Assembly (NCBI GenBank): GCA_016194635.1
Contig: JACQBC010000027.1
Span: 1-64,000 of the forward strand
From: Gammaproteobacteria bacterium
Lineage (GTDB): Bacteria; Pseudomonadota; Gammaproteobacteria; UBA6429; Thiohalophilaceae
Length of the DNA: 64,000 nucleotides
Direction of reading: 5' to 3'
The notes beneath the pieces were generated by a model. That model saw nothing but the letters and a program-made list of their open reading frames with translations. It did no database searches and was not told where the DNA came from. Shown here piece by piece: positions 50,979-62,765 of this stretch. Position 1 is the stretch's first letter; each line of letters starts with the position of its first letter. The translations under genes were made by a program, and so were the position numbers.

Positions 50979-52139
50979 CTAGGTCAGCTCACGTGGATCA
51001 AAAATGCGCTTGTGCTCGGCGATGGCATAACGATCGGTCATGCCCGCGATATAATCCGCCACCACCCTGGCTCGGCCGCTGTTGCCGTGGGTAGCCTCTT
51101 GGCGTTGCGCATGGGCTTGGTGTTCGGGCGGCAATAAGCGTATATCCTGCATAAAGGCACTGAATAAATCCTTAAGGACCCGGTCGGCCTTGGCTGTCAT
51201 GCGGTGTACACGATAGTGCTTGTATAAATGGGTGCGCAAGAAACGTTTTAATTCCAGGTTATGGTCCTGCAGCACCGCGCTAAACGCTATCAAGGGTTCG
51301 TTGTGCGCGCGAATGACCTCCAATGATCCGGGGGCCAGCGCCTGGATACGCGCCACGCTGGTATCCACTAGGTCGACGATCAGGGTATTGATCATACGCC
51401 GAATGGTTTCGTAAATTAATTTGCGCCCCGCCAGGCCAGGGTATTTAACTTTCACTTCGCGTAAATGGCTGTGGATTAACTCCACGGCCTCAAGCTGTTC
51501 CAGGCTGAGCAATCCGGCGCGCAACCCGTCATCGACGTCGTGATTGTTATAGGCAATCTCATCGGCAAGATTAACCAACTGGGCTTCCAAGCTCGGCTGA
51601 CGCTGGTTCAGGAACCGCTCGGCAACCTCGCCAAGTTCGCGCGCCTTGAGCGGCGAGCAATGTTTCAAAATTCCTTCGCGCGCCTCATAGGTGAGATTCA
51701 GACCGGGAAATTCCGCGTAACGTTCTTCCAGTTCATCCACCACCCGCAGAGACTGCAGATTGTGCTCAAACCCGCCGTGTTCGCGCATACATTCATTGAG
51801 GGCGTCTTGGCCGGCATGGCCGAAGGGCGTATGACCCAGATCGTGCGCCAGGGCGATCGTCTCCGCCAGATCTTCATTAACGTGCAGCACCCGTGCGATC
51901 GAACGGGCAATTTGCGCCACCTCTAAAGAATGGGTGAGGCGGGTGCGAAACATATCACCTTCGTGGTTTACGAAGACCTGGGTTTTATATTCCAAACGCC
52001 GGAACGCCGCCGAGTGTACAATCCGATCGCGATCGCGCTGGTATTCCCCGCGGTAGTGCGGGGAGGGTTCGGGATAACGCCGGCCGCGTGAATTGGCTTC
52101 ACGCGCGGCGTAGGGGGCAAGTTGAATCGGCGTTATCAC
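50979..52139 (-). CDS. dgt: dGTP triphosphohydrolase
   Basis: 386 residues. HD domain with [19 protein letters not shown] and [15 protein letters not shown], and [20 protein letters not shown]. It hydrolyses dNTPs to nucleoside and triphosphate. Overlaps the aroB stop by 4 bases. Confidence 0.95.
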   Translation of the reverse strand: MITPIQLAPYAAREANSRGRRYPEPSPHYRGEYQRDRDRIVHSAAFRRLEYKTQVFVNHEGDMFRTRLTHSLEVAQIARSIARVLHVNEDLAETIALAHDLGHTPFGHAGQDALNECMREHGGFEHNLQSLRVVDELEERYAEFPGLNLTYEAREGILKHCSPLKARELGEVAERFLNQRQPSLEAQLVNLADEIAYNNHDVDDGLRAGLLSLEQLEAVELIHSHLREVKVKYPGLAGRKLIYETIRRMINTLIVDLVDTSVARIQALAPGSLEVIRAHNEPLIAFSAVLQDHNLELKRFLRTHLYKHYRVHRMTAKADRVLKDLFSAFMQDIRLLPPEHQAHAQRQEATHGNSGRARVVADYIAGMTDRYAIAEHKRIFDPRELT

Positions 52140-53227
52140 GCGTTACTGAGGGCGTGGTGTTCATCGATACAGGCTTTGAGCAGTGCGGCCTCGTAATCAG
52201 CGGTTACCACCGCCTCACCCAGTTGTTTGAGTAACACCAGCCGCAACCTTCCGGCCTGAATTTTTTTATCCATACTCATGTATTTCATAAAGGTCGGGTA
52301 GTCCATCTGCGCCGGGGCACGGGTAGGCAGGCGCGCCAACACCAAGAGGGATTCGATCCGATGCACCTCCGCCGTGGATAACCAGCCTAAGCGGGCGGAC
52401 AGATCCGCCGCCATCAACATGCCGGTGGCAACCGCCTCACCGTGCAACCACGCGCCATAGCCACTGGCGGCCTCAATGGCATGACCGAAGGTATGACCCA
52501 AATTCAAGGTTGCCCGTAACCCGCTCTCGGTTTCATCCGCCGCAACCACCTGGGCTTTATTGTGGCATGACCGCTCAATCGCGAAGCTCAGCGCGCCGCT
52601 GTCACGGGCGAGCAATTTTTCCATATTGGCTTCGAGCCAAATCAAAAATTCGGTGTCGCGGATCAGACCGTATTTGATGATCTCGGCAATCCCGGCGCTT
52701 AACTGCCGGTCATCCAAACTATCGAGTGTGTCGGTCGCGGCCAGCACACAACGCGGTTGATGAAACGCGCCGATCATATTTTTAGCGTGCGGATGGTTAA
52801 CCCCGGTTTTGCCGCCGACCGAGGAATCCACCTGTGCCAGCAGGGTGGTGGGGATTTGTATAAACGGCACACCGCGTTGGTAACAGGCCGCAGCGAAGCC
52901 GGTGAGATCACCGATAACCCCTCCTCCCAAGGCCACCAGGGTACAGTCCCGTTCGTAACGTTTGTCCACCAGCTGGTCAAAAATCTGCTGCAGGGTACCG
53001 AGGGTTTTATATTGTTCGCCGTCGGGGAGTATGACGACGTGGGTATCGTAAGCAGCGAAAGCTGCCTTCGTCTGGGTTAGATACAAGGGAGCAACCGTGG
53101 TGTTGGTCACGATCATTACCTGCCGTCCCCCCACATGGGGGGCAACCACATCCGGCTGCCCCAAGAGTCCGGGACCTATATAAATAGGGTAACTGCGCGC
53201 GCCTAATTCAACACGAAATGTGTGCAT
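52136..53227 (-). CDS. aroB: 3-dehydroquinate synthase
   Basis: 363 residues. [29 protein letters not shown], and [20 protein letters not shown] with Zn-site His residues later ([16 protein letters not shown]). Second step of the shikimate path; paired with aroK after 62 bases. Confidence 0.97.
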   Translation of the reverse strand: MHTFRVELGARSYPIYIGPGLLGQPDVVAPHVGGRQVMIVTNTTVAPLYLTQTKAAFAAYDTHVVILPDGEQYKTLGTLQQIFDQLVDKRYERDCTLVALGGGVIGDLTGFAAACYQRGVPFIQIPTTLLAQVDSSVGGKTGVNHPHAKNMIGAFHQPRCVLAATDTLDSLDDRQLSAGIAEIIKYGLIRDTEFLIWLEANMEKLLARDSGALSFAIERSCHNKAQVVAADETESGLRATLNLGHTFGHAIEAASGYGAWLHGEAVATGMLMAADLSARLGWLSTAEVHRIESLLVLARLPTRAPAQMDYPTFMKYMSMDKKIQAGRLRLVLLKQLGEAVVTADYEAALLKACIDEHHALSNA

Positions 53228-53289
53228 GGACTGGGGTACAGGTGATCAAGCCTACGGTGGATTATAAAGGATGGAGGGCGCGCGCGTCC

Positions 53290-53814
53290 CTATTTACCCA
53301 GGGTTTGGAGTTGCGTGAACAGCTCGCGCGCCGCCGTTTTGACATCCTGTTCATTGGTATTAAACACACCATCGGCAATCTCCTGGTACCAGGGTTCGCG
53401 TTGCTGGATTAATTCCTCAAGCCGCTGGCGGGGATCAGCTATTTGCAGCAATGGTCGGTTCTTATCATGGCGAATACGCGCCACTAAACTATCAACATCG
53501 GCCTTAAGATAAATCACCAGCCCCCGCGCCCGCAACGCCTGTCGATTGTCGGCACGGATCACCGCCCCGCCACCGGTGGCAAGGACGATACCGGTTAATT
53601 GGGTCAATTCATCGATCACCGCCTGCTCGCGTTTACGAAACCCGGTCTCGCCCTCGACATCGAAGATCCACGGAATCGTTACCCCCGAACGCAGCTCGAT
53701 CTCGTGGTCTGAGTCGAGGAACTGGTAGTCTAATAACTCGGCCAGGTGGCGGCCGATGGAGGTTTTACCCACCCCCATCGGCCCCACCAGAAATACACTT
53801 TGTCCGGGCTGCAT
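53290..53814 (-). CDS. aroK: Shikimate kinase
   Basis: 174 residues from MQPGQSVFLVGPMGVGKTSIG. Walker A GPMGVGKTS, shikimate-binding DSDHEIE and GGGAVIR, and the RNRPLL-like lid (DKNRPLLQ). The longer frame (to 53874) overlaps pilQ; the chosen start lies 19 bases after pilQ, so no overlap is needed. Confidence 0.95.
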   Translation of the reverse strand: MQPGQSVFLVGPMGVGKTSIGRHLAELLDYQFLDSDHEIELRSGVTIPWIFDVEGETGFRKREQAVIDELTQLTGIVLATGGGAVIRADNRQALRARGLVIYLKADVDSLVARIRHDKNRPLLQIADPRQRLEELIQQREPWYQEIADGVFNTNEQDVKTAARELFTQLQTLGK

Positions 53815-53833
53815 GCCTGGCCCGAAGCAAGGA

Positions 53834-55960
53834 TTAGAGTTGAATATTCTCTTTGAGGATCTTCGGGGTGACAAAGATCAACAGCTCGGTCTTGTCATCC
53901 TGTTCGTGGGTATTGCGGAAAAAGGCCCCTAACAGGGGAATGTCCGCGAAAAACGGTACGCGATTCACCGCGTTGCTCTTGGTCTGTTCAAACACGCCGC
54001 CCAACACAATGGTTTCGCCGTTATCCACCAACACTTGGGTGGTCACCTGCTGTTTATTGATCGGCGGCGCGCCTAGACCCGAACCGGTGAAGATCAAACG
54101 ACTGAAGTCCGGGGCGTCCTTGGTTACCAATAAATCCATATTGATACGGCTATCCGGGGTGATTTGCGGGGTCACCTCCAGACTCAACACCGCTTCTTTA
54201 AAGGAGATGGTCGCCGCCCCACTGGAGGCCGAGGACAGATAAGGAATTTCCTGGCCCTGCAGGATACGCGCCTTGTGTTGATCCGAGGTGATCACCTTGG
54301 GGCTGGAGATCAATTCCGATTTGCCCTCTGCTTCCGAGGCGGACAATTCCAAATCCAATAAGGTATTCGATGCCAAACGTGCAATGGCCAAGCCGATACG
54401 ACCGTTGGGGCTGGAGACACCGAGATTGACGTTGTAAGTATCCGGCCAGGTGATCGGATTACAGACCGCATCGGCGCAATCGTGAGCGACACTTATACTG
54501 CCCAAGGTCGACAGCGTAGTGCCATTGGTCCCGGTGGGGGTCTTGGCGAAACCCCAAGCCACGCCCAAATCTTGGCTGAAGTTGGTGCGTACCGTCACGA
54601 TCCGTGATTCGATCAATACTTGGCGTACCGGGACGTCCAATTCTTCCACCAAGGCGGCGATCTGAGCGATGTTTTGCGCTGTGTCCTGCACCAGCAGTTT
54701 ATTGGTACGTTGGTCCACCGTGATATTGCCGCGATCGGATATCAACGAATTGCCCTTGCTTTTTAATAAGGTCGCCATGTCCGTGGCCTTGGCATAATTC
54801 ACTTGAATACTTTCGCTGATGATGGGCGCCAGCTCCTTCACTTGTTTCTGGGCTTCCAGTTCCAGTTTTTCTTGCGCGGCGATCTCCGCCGCCGGACCGA
54901 CCAAGATCACATTGCCTTTCTGACGTTTATCCAGCCCCTTGCTCTTGAGAATAATATCCAGGGCCTGATCCCACGGGACGTTTTTCAGGCGTAAGGTGAC
55001 GTTACCCTTGACGGCATCCGAGGTCACCATGTTGACGCCGGTGAAATCCGCGATCAATTGCAACACCGCCCGCACTTCGATATTTTGGAAATTCAACGAC
55101 AAACGTTCACCGGTGTAATCCGGACGTTTCTTCTTTTTCTTTTCCTCTTCCTCTTTGACCTTTTCTAAACGTTTCACATCGATGGTGATATGATTATCGG
55201 CTTGATAGGCCAGGTGATCAAACTGGCCGGTACCGGTCAACACCAGCCTTACATCTCCGCCACTGGTCATGGTATCGACGGTGCGCACCGGGGTGGCAAA
55301 ATCGCTTACGTCCAAACGGCGCTCGAGTTCATCGGGTAACGAAATATTTTTCAGGGTAACAATCACTTGATCACCACGCCGGGTTAAATCCAACGCGGTA
55401 TTGGGATCAGACACGGTAACGATCACCCGGCCCTCGCCTTTTTCGCCACGGCGAAAGTCCACCGCTTCGACCTTGTTAGCCGGGCCACCCAGGGCCGGGG
55501 CTGTGTTTGACGACTTGGTGGATTTGGCGGCACCGGCAGCAGCATTGGTGCTTGCGGTGCTGCCTAAAACCACAACAATAGCGTTGTCCTTGCGTTGCGT
55601 CTCGTAAGGCTGCAACTTGGTTAAATTAATCACCACGCGCGCGCGGCCACCAGCATCCACCGCATTAATGTTACGCGCCGCGCCAATCCCCACGTTGATC
55701 AATTTTTCCTTGAGGTTGAGTGTGGTGTCGGGCAGGTCCAAGGCAATCCGCGCGGGATCGTCGATGGTAAAGCTGCCGGGTTCGGGCACCGCGCCGCTAA
55801 AGTGCAAGGTGATTTCCACTTTATCGCCGGGCAGGGCGCTGTAGGTGATATCTTCTAGGGTGCTGGCCGCCCTGGCGGTTGAAATCCCCAGGCACAAGGC
55901 GAGTGTTGTCGCGCTTAACCAAAGGATCCCCTTGGATATAGTTGCTGTTGTATTCTTCAT
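53834..55960 (-). CDS. pilQ: Type IV pilus secretin
   Basis: 708 residues from MKNTTATISKGILW; GAGGAG 8 bases upstream fixes this start. Signal peptide, two AMIN domains (about 30-125 and 165-260), a Lys/Glu-rich linker, STN/N0 domain (GERLSLNFQNIEVRAVLQLI), N1 (IQVNYAKATDMATLL), and secretin (VLIESRIVTV, QDLGVAWGF, VPFFADIPLLGAFFR). Forms the outer-membrane pore for the pilus. Last pil gene before aroK. Confidence 0.96.
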   Translation of the reverse strand: MKNTTATISKGILWLSATTLALCLGISTARAASTLEDITYSALPGDKVEITLHFSGAVPEPGSFTIDDPARIALDLPDTTLNLKEKLINVGIGAARNINAVDAGGRARVVINLTKLQPYETQRKDNAIVVVLGSTASTNAAAGAAKSTKSSNTAPALGGPANKVEAVDFRRGEKGEGRVIVTVSDPNTALDLTRRGDQVIVTLKNISLPDELERRLDVSDFATPVRTVDTMTSGGDVRLVLTGTGQFDHLAYQADNHITIDVKRLEKVKEEEEKKKKKRPDYTGERLSLNFQNIEVRAVLQLIADFTGVNMVTSDAVKGNVTLRLKNVPWDQALDIILKSKGLDKRQKGNVILVGPAAEIAAQEKLELEAQKQVKELAPIISESIQVNYAKATDMATLLKSKGNSLISDRGNITVDQRTNKLLVQDTAQNIAQIAALVEELDVPVRQVLIESRIVTVRTNFSQDLGVAWGFAKTPTGTNGTTLSTLGSISVAHDCADAVCNPITWPDTYNVNLGVSSPNGRIGLAIARLASNTLLDLELSASEAEGKSELISSPKVITSDQHKARILQGQEIPYLSSASSGAATISFKEAVLSLEVTPQITPDSRINMDLLVTKDAPDFSRLIFTGSGLGAPPINKQQVTTQVLVDNGETIVLGGVFEQTKSNAVNRVPFFADIPLLGAFFRNTHEQDDKTELLIFVTPKILKENIQL

Positions 55961-55977
55961 CTTTACGCTCCTCAATA

Positions 55978-56541
55978 CTACTCTGGTAAGGCCAACGAGG
56001 CCTCGCGTGCGACCCAACCACCCGAACCATTGGGAATAAGTTCTTTCAATAGGACAGCACGTTCATTAATTGAAACGATTTCACCGAAATTTTTACCCAA
56101 GTGGTTGCCCACCTGAACCCGGTAGATCGTTTGATCCGGACCCTGGATGAGCCCCCATTGCACACCGTTTTTCTCCAAGGTGCCAACGAACGACAGTGAA
56201 TCCAACGGAAACTGTTCTAGCGCCTCGCGTACCCAGCCTGGGCGCGGGCCGCCTTCGGACTGCTTGGTTTCCACCGGTTCTTCTTGATAGGGAGTAAAGG
56301 GATCCCGCAGGTCCTTGGCCGCGTATGTGAAGGCATCATAGGTCTTCACCACCGGCAGTGCGCCGATCTGTCCCTTGGTACGTTCCTTGGTCTCTTTGAT
56401 CCAATCGTCCAAATCCCCATAGCTGGAGGAACAGCCGTTCAGCACCGCCATGACACTCAGTACGAGGATGAGGCCCCGCCGTCGCGACCGGGATACACCA
56501 GATGGGAATAGGGTTGTCATGTTGTGTAGGTATCGGCTCAT
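55978..56541 (-). CDS. pilP: Type IV pilus lipoprotein PilP
   Basis: 187 residues. Lipobox LNGC (Cys37) after a hydrophobic stretch; then a linker and the PilP core LRDPFTPY... LDSLSFVGTLEKNG and RVQVGNHLGKNFGEI. It connects PilNO to PilQ. The N-terminus is longer than usual, so an ATG 7 codons in (56520) could be the start; neither has a good ribosome-binding site. Confidence 0.93.
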   Translation of the reverse strand: MSRYLHNMTTLFPSGVSRSRRRGLILVLSVMAVLNGCSSSYGDLDDWIKETKERTKGQIGALPVVKTYDAFTYAAKDLRDPFTPYQEEPVETKQSEGGPRPGWVREALEQFPLDSLSFVGTLEKNGVQWGLIQGPDQTIYRVQVGNHLGKNFGEIVSINERAVLLKELIPNGSGGWVAREASLALPE

Positions 56542-56547
56542 TGCGGC

Positions 56548-57183
56548 TTATTTCTTAAGCTTGGTTTTATCTTTGGGATTCTTCTGGGATTGCAATTCTT
56601 CTTGCTCCAGATAGCGGTAAGTCTTGGCGATCAAGTCCATGGTGAGTTTCTTGGATCTTTTGTCATCGGTAATGGAAATGTCATGCAGGGTCACAATACG
56701 CGGCAAGGCGGCGACATCACTCACAAAACCACCGAATTCGTGATAACCCCCTGTTACCCGCATCTGCACCGGATACTCGGCAATCGGCCCGTTAAAACGT
56801 TCACCCTGAGGTTTGAACAATAGAAACTTGACCCCATTGGCCATACCTTTTTCCGAGATGCTATCCAATAAGGCATCAACCTCGGTTTTCTTCGGCAAGG
56901 CGCGGTCCAGAATGGTCTTTAAGGTCTCTTCGATGGTATCAATTTGTTTACGCAACTCGTCGAGATTATTGGCCTTGGCTTGCATGTCCGTGATGTCTTT
57001 TTTGAGCTGGACTTCGGTGGTTTCGGCAGCTTGCAACTCCACGCGCTTGCCCTGGATAAATGCAAAAAATCCGATAATCCCGACCAACACACAGGCCACC
57101 AAAATCACCACGATTTTAAGCGGTGTCGGCCAGGAACCTACATTGTTAAAATCAATATTGCCAAAATCAATATTACCCTTCAT
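56548..57183 (-). CDS. pilO: Type IV pilus inner-membrane protein PilO
   Basis: 211 residues. One TM at about 21-42, coiled coil (about 45-95), then a ferredoxin-like domain (VDALLDSISEKGMANGVKFLLFKP, VTGGYHEFGGFVSDVAALPRI). Overlaps pilN by 4 bases. With PilN it forms the alignment complex. Confidence 0.95.
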   Translation of the reverse strand: MKGNIDFGNIDFNNVGSWPTPLKIVVILVACVLVGIIGFFAFIQGKRVELQAAETTEVQLKKDITDMQAKANNLDELRKQIDTIEETLKTILDRALPKKTEVDALLDSISEKGMANGVKFLLFKPQGERFNGPIAEYPVQMRVTGGYHEFGGFVSDVAALPRIVTLHDISITDDKRSKKLTMDLIAKTYRYLEQEELQSQKNPKDKTKLKK

Positions 57184-57799
57184 GGCTTCTTCTCCGCTGG
57201 GGTCGGCTTGGCCACCGGTTTGTTGCCTGCAGTCTTCGGGTCCTTGGACGCCAGCTCGGCTTTATTAACGTGTTTCGCCGTTAAGGTAAATTTGATCGAA
57301 GCCTCCTTGCCTTTGGAATCTTCTTCGATGCTGATCAGTTGTGGGTCCTGGAACCACATGGACTGGTCGATATTGCGCATAAACGATGATACCCGCGAAT
57401 TGGATTGCGCCATGCCAACAAAATCCAGATTGTTGCCGTTTTGTTTGAGGCTAATCAGGTAGACTCCCTCGGGAATGATACGCACCAACTCGTCGAACAA
57501 ATGCACCATGTCAGGACGACTGCGTTGCAAATCTTGAATCGCATCGATCCGTTTGACCATCAGCTCCTTTTTTTCTTCCAGCCCATCGACTTCCTTGATC
57601 TGGTCTTTGAGCTTGGTAACGTAATCGGTTAAATATTTATTCCGCGATTGTTGCCGGCCAATCTGTAGGTTGTATTGCAAATAGATAAAAAACACCAGTA
57701 AAGCGACCAACAACCCTGATAAACCAATTAAGGTAAGGAATTGGCGTTGTTGTTCTCGGCGGCGCTCCTGTCGCCACGGTAATAGGTTGATCTTGGCCA

Positions 57800-57800
<1 letters not shown>
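57180..57800 (-). CDS. pilN: Type IV pilus inner-membrane protein PilN
   Basis: 206 residues. INLLPWRQERR is the PilM-binding motif; TM at about 25-43, coiled coil, and a C-terminal fold with LVRIIPEGVYLISLKQNGN. Overlaps the pilM stop by one base. Confidence 0.96.
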
Positions 57801-58894
<1,094 letters not shown>

Positions 58895-58908
58895 TTAGAT
58901 CACATATA

Positions 58909-58937
58909 TGTTTAACTACATTAACTACCAGAGTCAA
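58909..58937 (-). promoter_or_regulatory. Candidate sigma-70 promoter of pilM
   Basis: Minus strand TTGACT (58932-58937), 17 bases, TAAACA (58909-58914). The -35 is good and the -10 is weak. It lies 39 bases upstream of the pilM ATG in the 185-base gap shared with the divergent mrcA. Confidence 0.4.
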
Positions 58938-59055
58938 CTATAGGTCATTAAAAAGATAAATACAAATGGTACGTAGTCATTGTAAAACAGGCCGGATATA
59001 CTTCCCGCCTACTCTGTAACAGGTTTGCGCATCTCCCCCGGCAAGGTAAATTGTA

Positions 59056-61740
59056 GTGTCTGATCCCGTCTCTCCAACCGTGAAACCCGTCATAAAAAAA
59101 CTGCTACGTTACGCCGCTGGGGTATTTCTCGGCCTTTTTCTGCTGGGACTGCTGACTGTGGGTGGACTGTATCTGTACATCGCACCCAAACTGCCCGACA
59201 TTGAATCCTTAAGCGAAGTTCGTCTACAAGTACCGTTACGGGTCTACACCCGCAGCGGCGATCTGATTGCGGAGTTTGGGGAAATGAAGCGTAACCCCAT
59301 AAAATACAAAGAATATCCGCCATTATTGATACAAGCCGTGACCGCCGCGGAAGATGATCGCTTTTTTGAGCACCACGGGGTGGATTACAAAGGCATCCTG
59401 CGCGCCACCTTAAACCAGCTTACCGAAGCCGATAAATCGCAAGGCGGTAGCACGATTACCATGCAAGTGGCGCGCAACTTTTTCTTGAGCCGCGAAAAAA
59501 CCTACATGCGCAAACTCAATGAGATCTTCCTGGCGATGAAAATTGAGAACCAGTTGACTAAAAATGAAATCCTCGAACTGTACTTGAATAAAATTTATTT
59601 GGGTAAACGCGCCTATGGGTTCTCCGCCGCGGCCCAAGTCTACTATGGTAAAAATCTCAATGAACTCACCATAGGGCAAACCGCCATGTTGGCCGGATTA
59701 CCACAAGCCCCGTCGCGCTCGAACCCGATTACCAGCCCGAGCCGTGCGATCCAGCGGCGCAACTATGTTTTAAAACGGATGCAAAAGCTGGAGATCATCA
59801 CCCCCGCCCAATACGAGCAGGCCGTCGCGGAAAAAGATCCGGCCAGCATGCACGGGGTGGCACTGGAGATCGAGGCCCCGTATGTGGCGGAAATGGTGCG
59901 CGCCGAGATGTTGGCGCGTTACGGCAATGAAACCTACACCGCGGGCCTGGAGGTTTACACCACCCTCGACAAGCAATTGCAAAACACCGCCAACACGGCG
60001 TTACGCGGCGCCCTGCTCACTTATGACCGGCGGCACGGTTACCGCGGCCGAATCCAGCACATTGATCTGATGAAGAGCGATGACATGCAGGACCTAGGCA
60101 CTTGGCATGAAACCTTGGCGGATGTCCCTACGGTGGGCGGTTTGATCCCGGCCTTGGTGTTTGAAGTCGACGATGAGGACGCCTACGCCTATACCCAAAA
60201 TAACGAGGTGGCCTATTTGCCCTGGGATCACCTGGATTGGGCGCGGCGTTATATCGACGACAACCACATCGGTCCGGAGATCAAAAAAGCCAGCGATGTA
60301 CTCAAACCCGGTGATGTGATTTACGTGGCCAAGGATCAGCCCGGCTGTTCCTGGCTGGCGCAAGCACCGAAGGTTGAGGGATCGATCGTGGCGCTGAACC
60401 CCACCGATGGTGCAACCCTGGCCCTGGTGGGTGGATTTGAATATTCACAGAGTAAATTCAACCGGGTCACCCAGGCGCAGCGCCAGCCGGGGTCGGCCTT
60501 TAAGCCGTTTATCTATTCCGCCGCCCTGGATAAAGGCTTTACCCCCGCCACCATCGTCAACGATGCTCCCGTTGTGTTTGATGCGCCAGGATTGGAGGAT
60601 ACCTGGCGACCGGAGAATTATTCCGGGGAGTTTTACGGCCCCACCCGTTTGCGCATGGGTCTGGCCAAATCACGCAACCTGGTTTCGATCCGTGTGTTAC
60701 GCGATATCGGCATCGGCTACGCCTTGCAATTCGTGCAACGTTTTGGTTTTGAAAAGGCTATTCTGCCGCGCGATTTATCCCTGGCTCTGGGCAGCGGGAC
60801 CCTCACGCCATTGGAATTGGCCCGCGGCTATGCTGTGTTCGCCAACGGCGGGTTACGTATCGAGCCCTATTATATTGACTACATCGTTGGCCCAGATAAA
60901 ACCGTGATTGACATTACCAATCCCTTGGTGGCCTGCGCCAGCTGTGTTCCCGACGACGTGCCGGACGTGACGAACACCCCCGGCGTGGAGCAACACCCGC
61001 CCGCTCTGGCGGACGCAATCCCAGCCCCTGTGGCCGCCACCGCCTCCCCAACACCTACGCTAACCCCCAGTCCGGCACTCGCGGTCACAGACCCCCCGCT
61101 CGCCTCCAATGCCATCGCAAATGCGGATGAACCCGAGGTTCTGCCGCTCCTACCCAGCAGCGATACTGAAGCGAATTTAGACGCCTTGCTTAAAAAACAA
61201 TTGACCACCGCCCAAGGCCCGCCCGTGTTGCGCCCCGCGCCCCGCGCCCTCTCACCCCAGACCACTTTTTTGATATCGTCGATGATGCGCGATGTGATTC
61301 GGATGGGAACCGGCCAGGCGGCGCGGGCATTAAACCGCAACGATCTGGCGGGTAAAACCGGCACCACCAACGATCAACGGGATGCCTGGTTCGCGGGGTT
61401 TAACCGCGATATTGTGGCCGTGACCTGGGTAGGTTTTGATGACCCGCGCCCCTTGGGTAATCAAGAAACCGGGGCGAAGGCGGCCTTGCCGATGTGGATG
61501 GATTTCATGCGGGTCGCCTTGCAAGGCAAACCGGAGGCCCTCTTACCGGTACCCCCGAAGATCGTTTCGGTACGGATTAACAGCAACAGCGGCCAGCCCA
61601 CAACGGCCGATGATCCCGATGCGATGTTTGAATATTTTGTGGCGGGGCGGGTGCCCACGGAGCCACACCGTGGGCGGGATAATCCCGATCCACACAATCA
61701 ACAGGCGCCCTCGTCCGATGTCACGGACCAATTATTTTAA
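59056..61740 (+). CDS. mrcA: Penicillin-binding protein 1A (bifunctional)
   Basis: 894 residues from GTG. TM at about 16-38, glycosyltransferase domain (EDDRFFEHHGVDYKGILRA, KSQGGSTITMQVARNFF), an OB-like domain (about 330-430), and transpeptidase with active-site PGSAFKPF, SRNLVS and KTGTTND. A Pro/Ala/Thr-rich insert of about 80 residues (640-720) lies in the transpeptidase half. Divergent from pilM, a conserved arrangement. Confidence 0.95.
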   Translation: MSDPVSPTVKPVIKKLLRYAAGVFLGLFLLGLLTVGGLYLYIAPKLPDIESLSEVRLQVPLRVYTRSGDLIAEFGEMKRNPIKYKEYPPLLIQAVTAAEDDRFFEHHGVDYKGILRATLNQLTEADKSQGGSTITMQVARNFFLSREKTYMRKLNEIFLAMKIENQLTKNEILELYLNKIYLGKRAYGFSAAAQVYYGKNLNELTIGQTAMLAGLPQAPSRSNPITSPSRAIQRRNYVLKRMQKLEIITPAQYEQAVAEKDPASMHGVALEIEAPYVAEMVRAEMLARYGNETYTAGLEVYTTLDKQLQNTANTALRGALLTYDRRHGYRGRIQHIDLMKSDDMQDLGTWHETLADVPTVGGLIPALVFEVDDEDAYAYTQNNEVAYLPWDHLDWARRYIDDNHIGPEIKKASDVLKPGDVIYVAKDQPGCSWLAQAPKVEGSIVALNPTDGATLALVGGFEYSQSKFNRVTQAQRQPGSAFKPFIYSAALDKGFTPATIVNDAPVVFDAPGLEDTWRPENYSGEFYGPTRLRMGLAKSRNLVSIRVLRDIGIGYALQFVQRFGFEKAILPRDLSLALGSGTLTPLELARGYAVFANGGLRIEPYYIDYIVGPDKTVIDITNPLVACASCVPDDVPDVTNTPGVEQHPPALADAIPAPVAATASPTPTLTPSPALAVTDPPLASNAIANADEPEVLPLLPSSDTEANLDALLKKQLTTAQGPPVLRPAPRALSPQTTFLISSMMRDVIRMGTGQAARALNRNDLAGKTGTTNDQRDAWFAGFNRDIVAVTWVGFDDPRPLGNQETGAKAALPMWMDFMRVALQGKPEALLPVPPKIVSVRINSNSGQPTTADDPDAMFEYFVAGRVPTEPHRGRDNPDPHNQQAPSSDVTDQLF

Positions 61741-61754
61741 CCGTTGGGCCCGCC

Positions 61755-62366
61755 ATGTCCCCGCATTCGTCCTCCCGAGACCGTCATATGCGACAACGCC
61801 TCGCACAAGAAGCGGCGCGTATTATGGTGGAGTCTGGCAGCCACGATTTTCTACTGGCCAAGCGCAAAGCGGCGGCCCACTTAGGCGCCCAGGACACCCG
61901 CCAACTCCCCAGCAATCAAGAAATTGAACAGGCCTTGATCGAATATCAACGCTTATTCCGTAGCACCACCCAGCCCCAGGCCTTGCGCGAATTGCGCCAG
62001 GCGGCGCTGCGCGCGATGGAATTTTTTAACGGCTACGAACCCCGTTTAGTGGGACCGGTACTCAGCGGCACGGCCGATATCCACACCCCGATCACCCTGC
62101 ATCTGTCGAGCGATACACCCGAAGACATCGGCTTTGCCCTGATGGAACAGCACATACCTTATGAGCCCTTAGATAAACACCTGCGCCTGAGCTTGGAGGC
62201 GCACGAATCCTTTCCTGGCTATCGGTTTATCGCCGACGGGGCGCCCATTGAGGTGATCATTTTTCCCATCAGCCGCCGGGTGCCCATCCCCCTAAGCCCA
62301 ATCGACGGTAAACCCATGCAACGCGCGAACCTTGCGGCGGTACAAGCACTGGTGAATGATCGGTAA
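61755..62366 (+). CDS. Conserved protein of unknown function after mrcA
   Basis: 203 residues, no signal peptide. LAQEAARIMVESGSHDFLLAKRKAAAHLGA is a helical N-domain; LVGPVLSGTADIHTPITLHLSSDTPEDI and a strand-rich end follow, recalling a nucleotidyltransferase-like fold without a clear G-S/D-x-D metal motif. Starts 14 bases after mrcA; an ATG 11 codons in is possible. I do not know its role. Confidence 0.75.
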   Translation: MSPHSSSRDRHMRQRLAQEAARIMVESGSHDFLLAKRKAAAHLGAQDTRQLPSNQEIEQALIEYQRLFRSTTQPQALRELRQAALRAMEFFNGYEPRLVGPVLSGTADIHTPITLHLSSDTPEDIGFALMEQHIPYEPLDKHLRLSLEAHESFPGYRFIADGAPIEVIIFPISRRVPIPLSPIDGKPMQRANLAAVQALVNDR

Positions 62367-62381
62367 ACTCAGACGCGGCTC

Positions 62382-62412
62382 GGTTGGATCTGCAAAGCGG
62401 GTAGATCCAACC
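62382..62412. terminator. Hairpin between convergent genes before rpmE end
   Basis: GGTTGGATCT and AGATCCAACC form a 10-base-pair stem with an 11-base loop in the 82-base gap. No T-tract. Position between convergent stops suggests transcription end for both. Confidence 0.5.
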
Positions 62413-62448
62413 TCCCCTGGCGGTTGAAACGTGGCTATAAACGCTGGA

Positions 62449-62658
62449 TTATTTGGCTTTTTTAGCGTATTTCTGCCGGAACTTATCCACCCGGCCGGCG
62501 GTATCGACAATCTTCTGTTTACCGGTGTAAAACGGATGGCAGTTGGAACAGACCTCGATGTTAAGGTCACGGCCTACCGTGGAGCGGGTTTTAAAACTAT
62601 TGCCGCAACTGCAAACCACGTTGATTTCTTTGTATTCAGGATGGATTTCGGCTTTCAT
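62449..62658 (-). CDS. rpmE: Ribosomal protein L31 (zinc type)
   Basis: 69 residues from [19 protein letters not shown]. Cys residues in VVCSCG and [15 protein letters not shown] form the zinc site, so this is the zinc-binding paralogue. The frame is open further upstream but this is the usual start; GAGG lies about 7 bases before it. Confidence 0.97.
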   Translation of the reverse strand: MKAEIHPEYKEINVVCSCGNSFKTRSTVGRDLNIEVCSNCHPFYTGKQKIVDTAGRVDKFRQKYAKKAK

Positions 62659-62727
62659 AACAACCTCACGTGTGTCGTGGGAACGCCGCCCGCGCCCAGT
62701 GGCGGGTACGTACCCCAAGGGGGTGCG

Positions 62728-62756
62728 ATAGTACGGTAAAGCCCGGTTGGGAGCAA
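62728..62756 (-). promoter_or_regulatory. Sigma-70 promoter of rpmE
   Basis: TTGCTC (62751-62756), 17 bases, TACTAT (62728-62733) on the minus strand, about 70 bases upstream of the rpmE start. Confidence 0.6.
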
Positions 62757-62765
62757 GCCGTCGTG

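Noticed and set aside
54803-55160. Short forward frames and the Lys/Glu-rich linker in pilQ as a repeat
   Set aside because: The forward frames are shadows of pilQ. The Lys/Glu run is an ordinary linker between AMIN and secretin domains.
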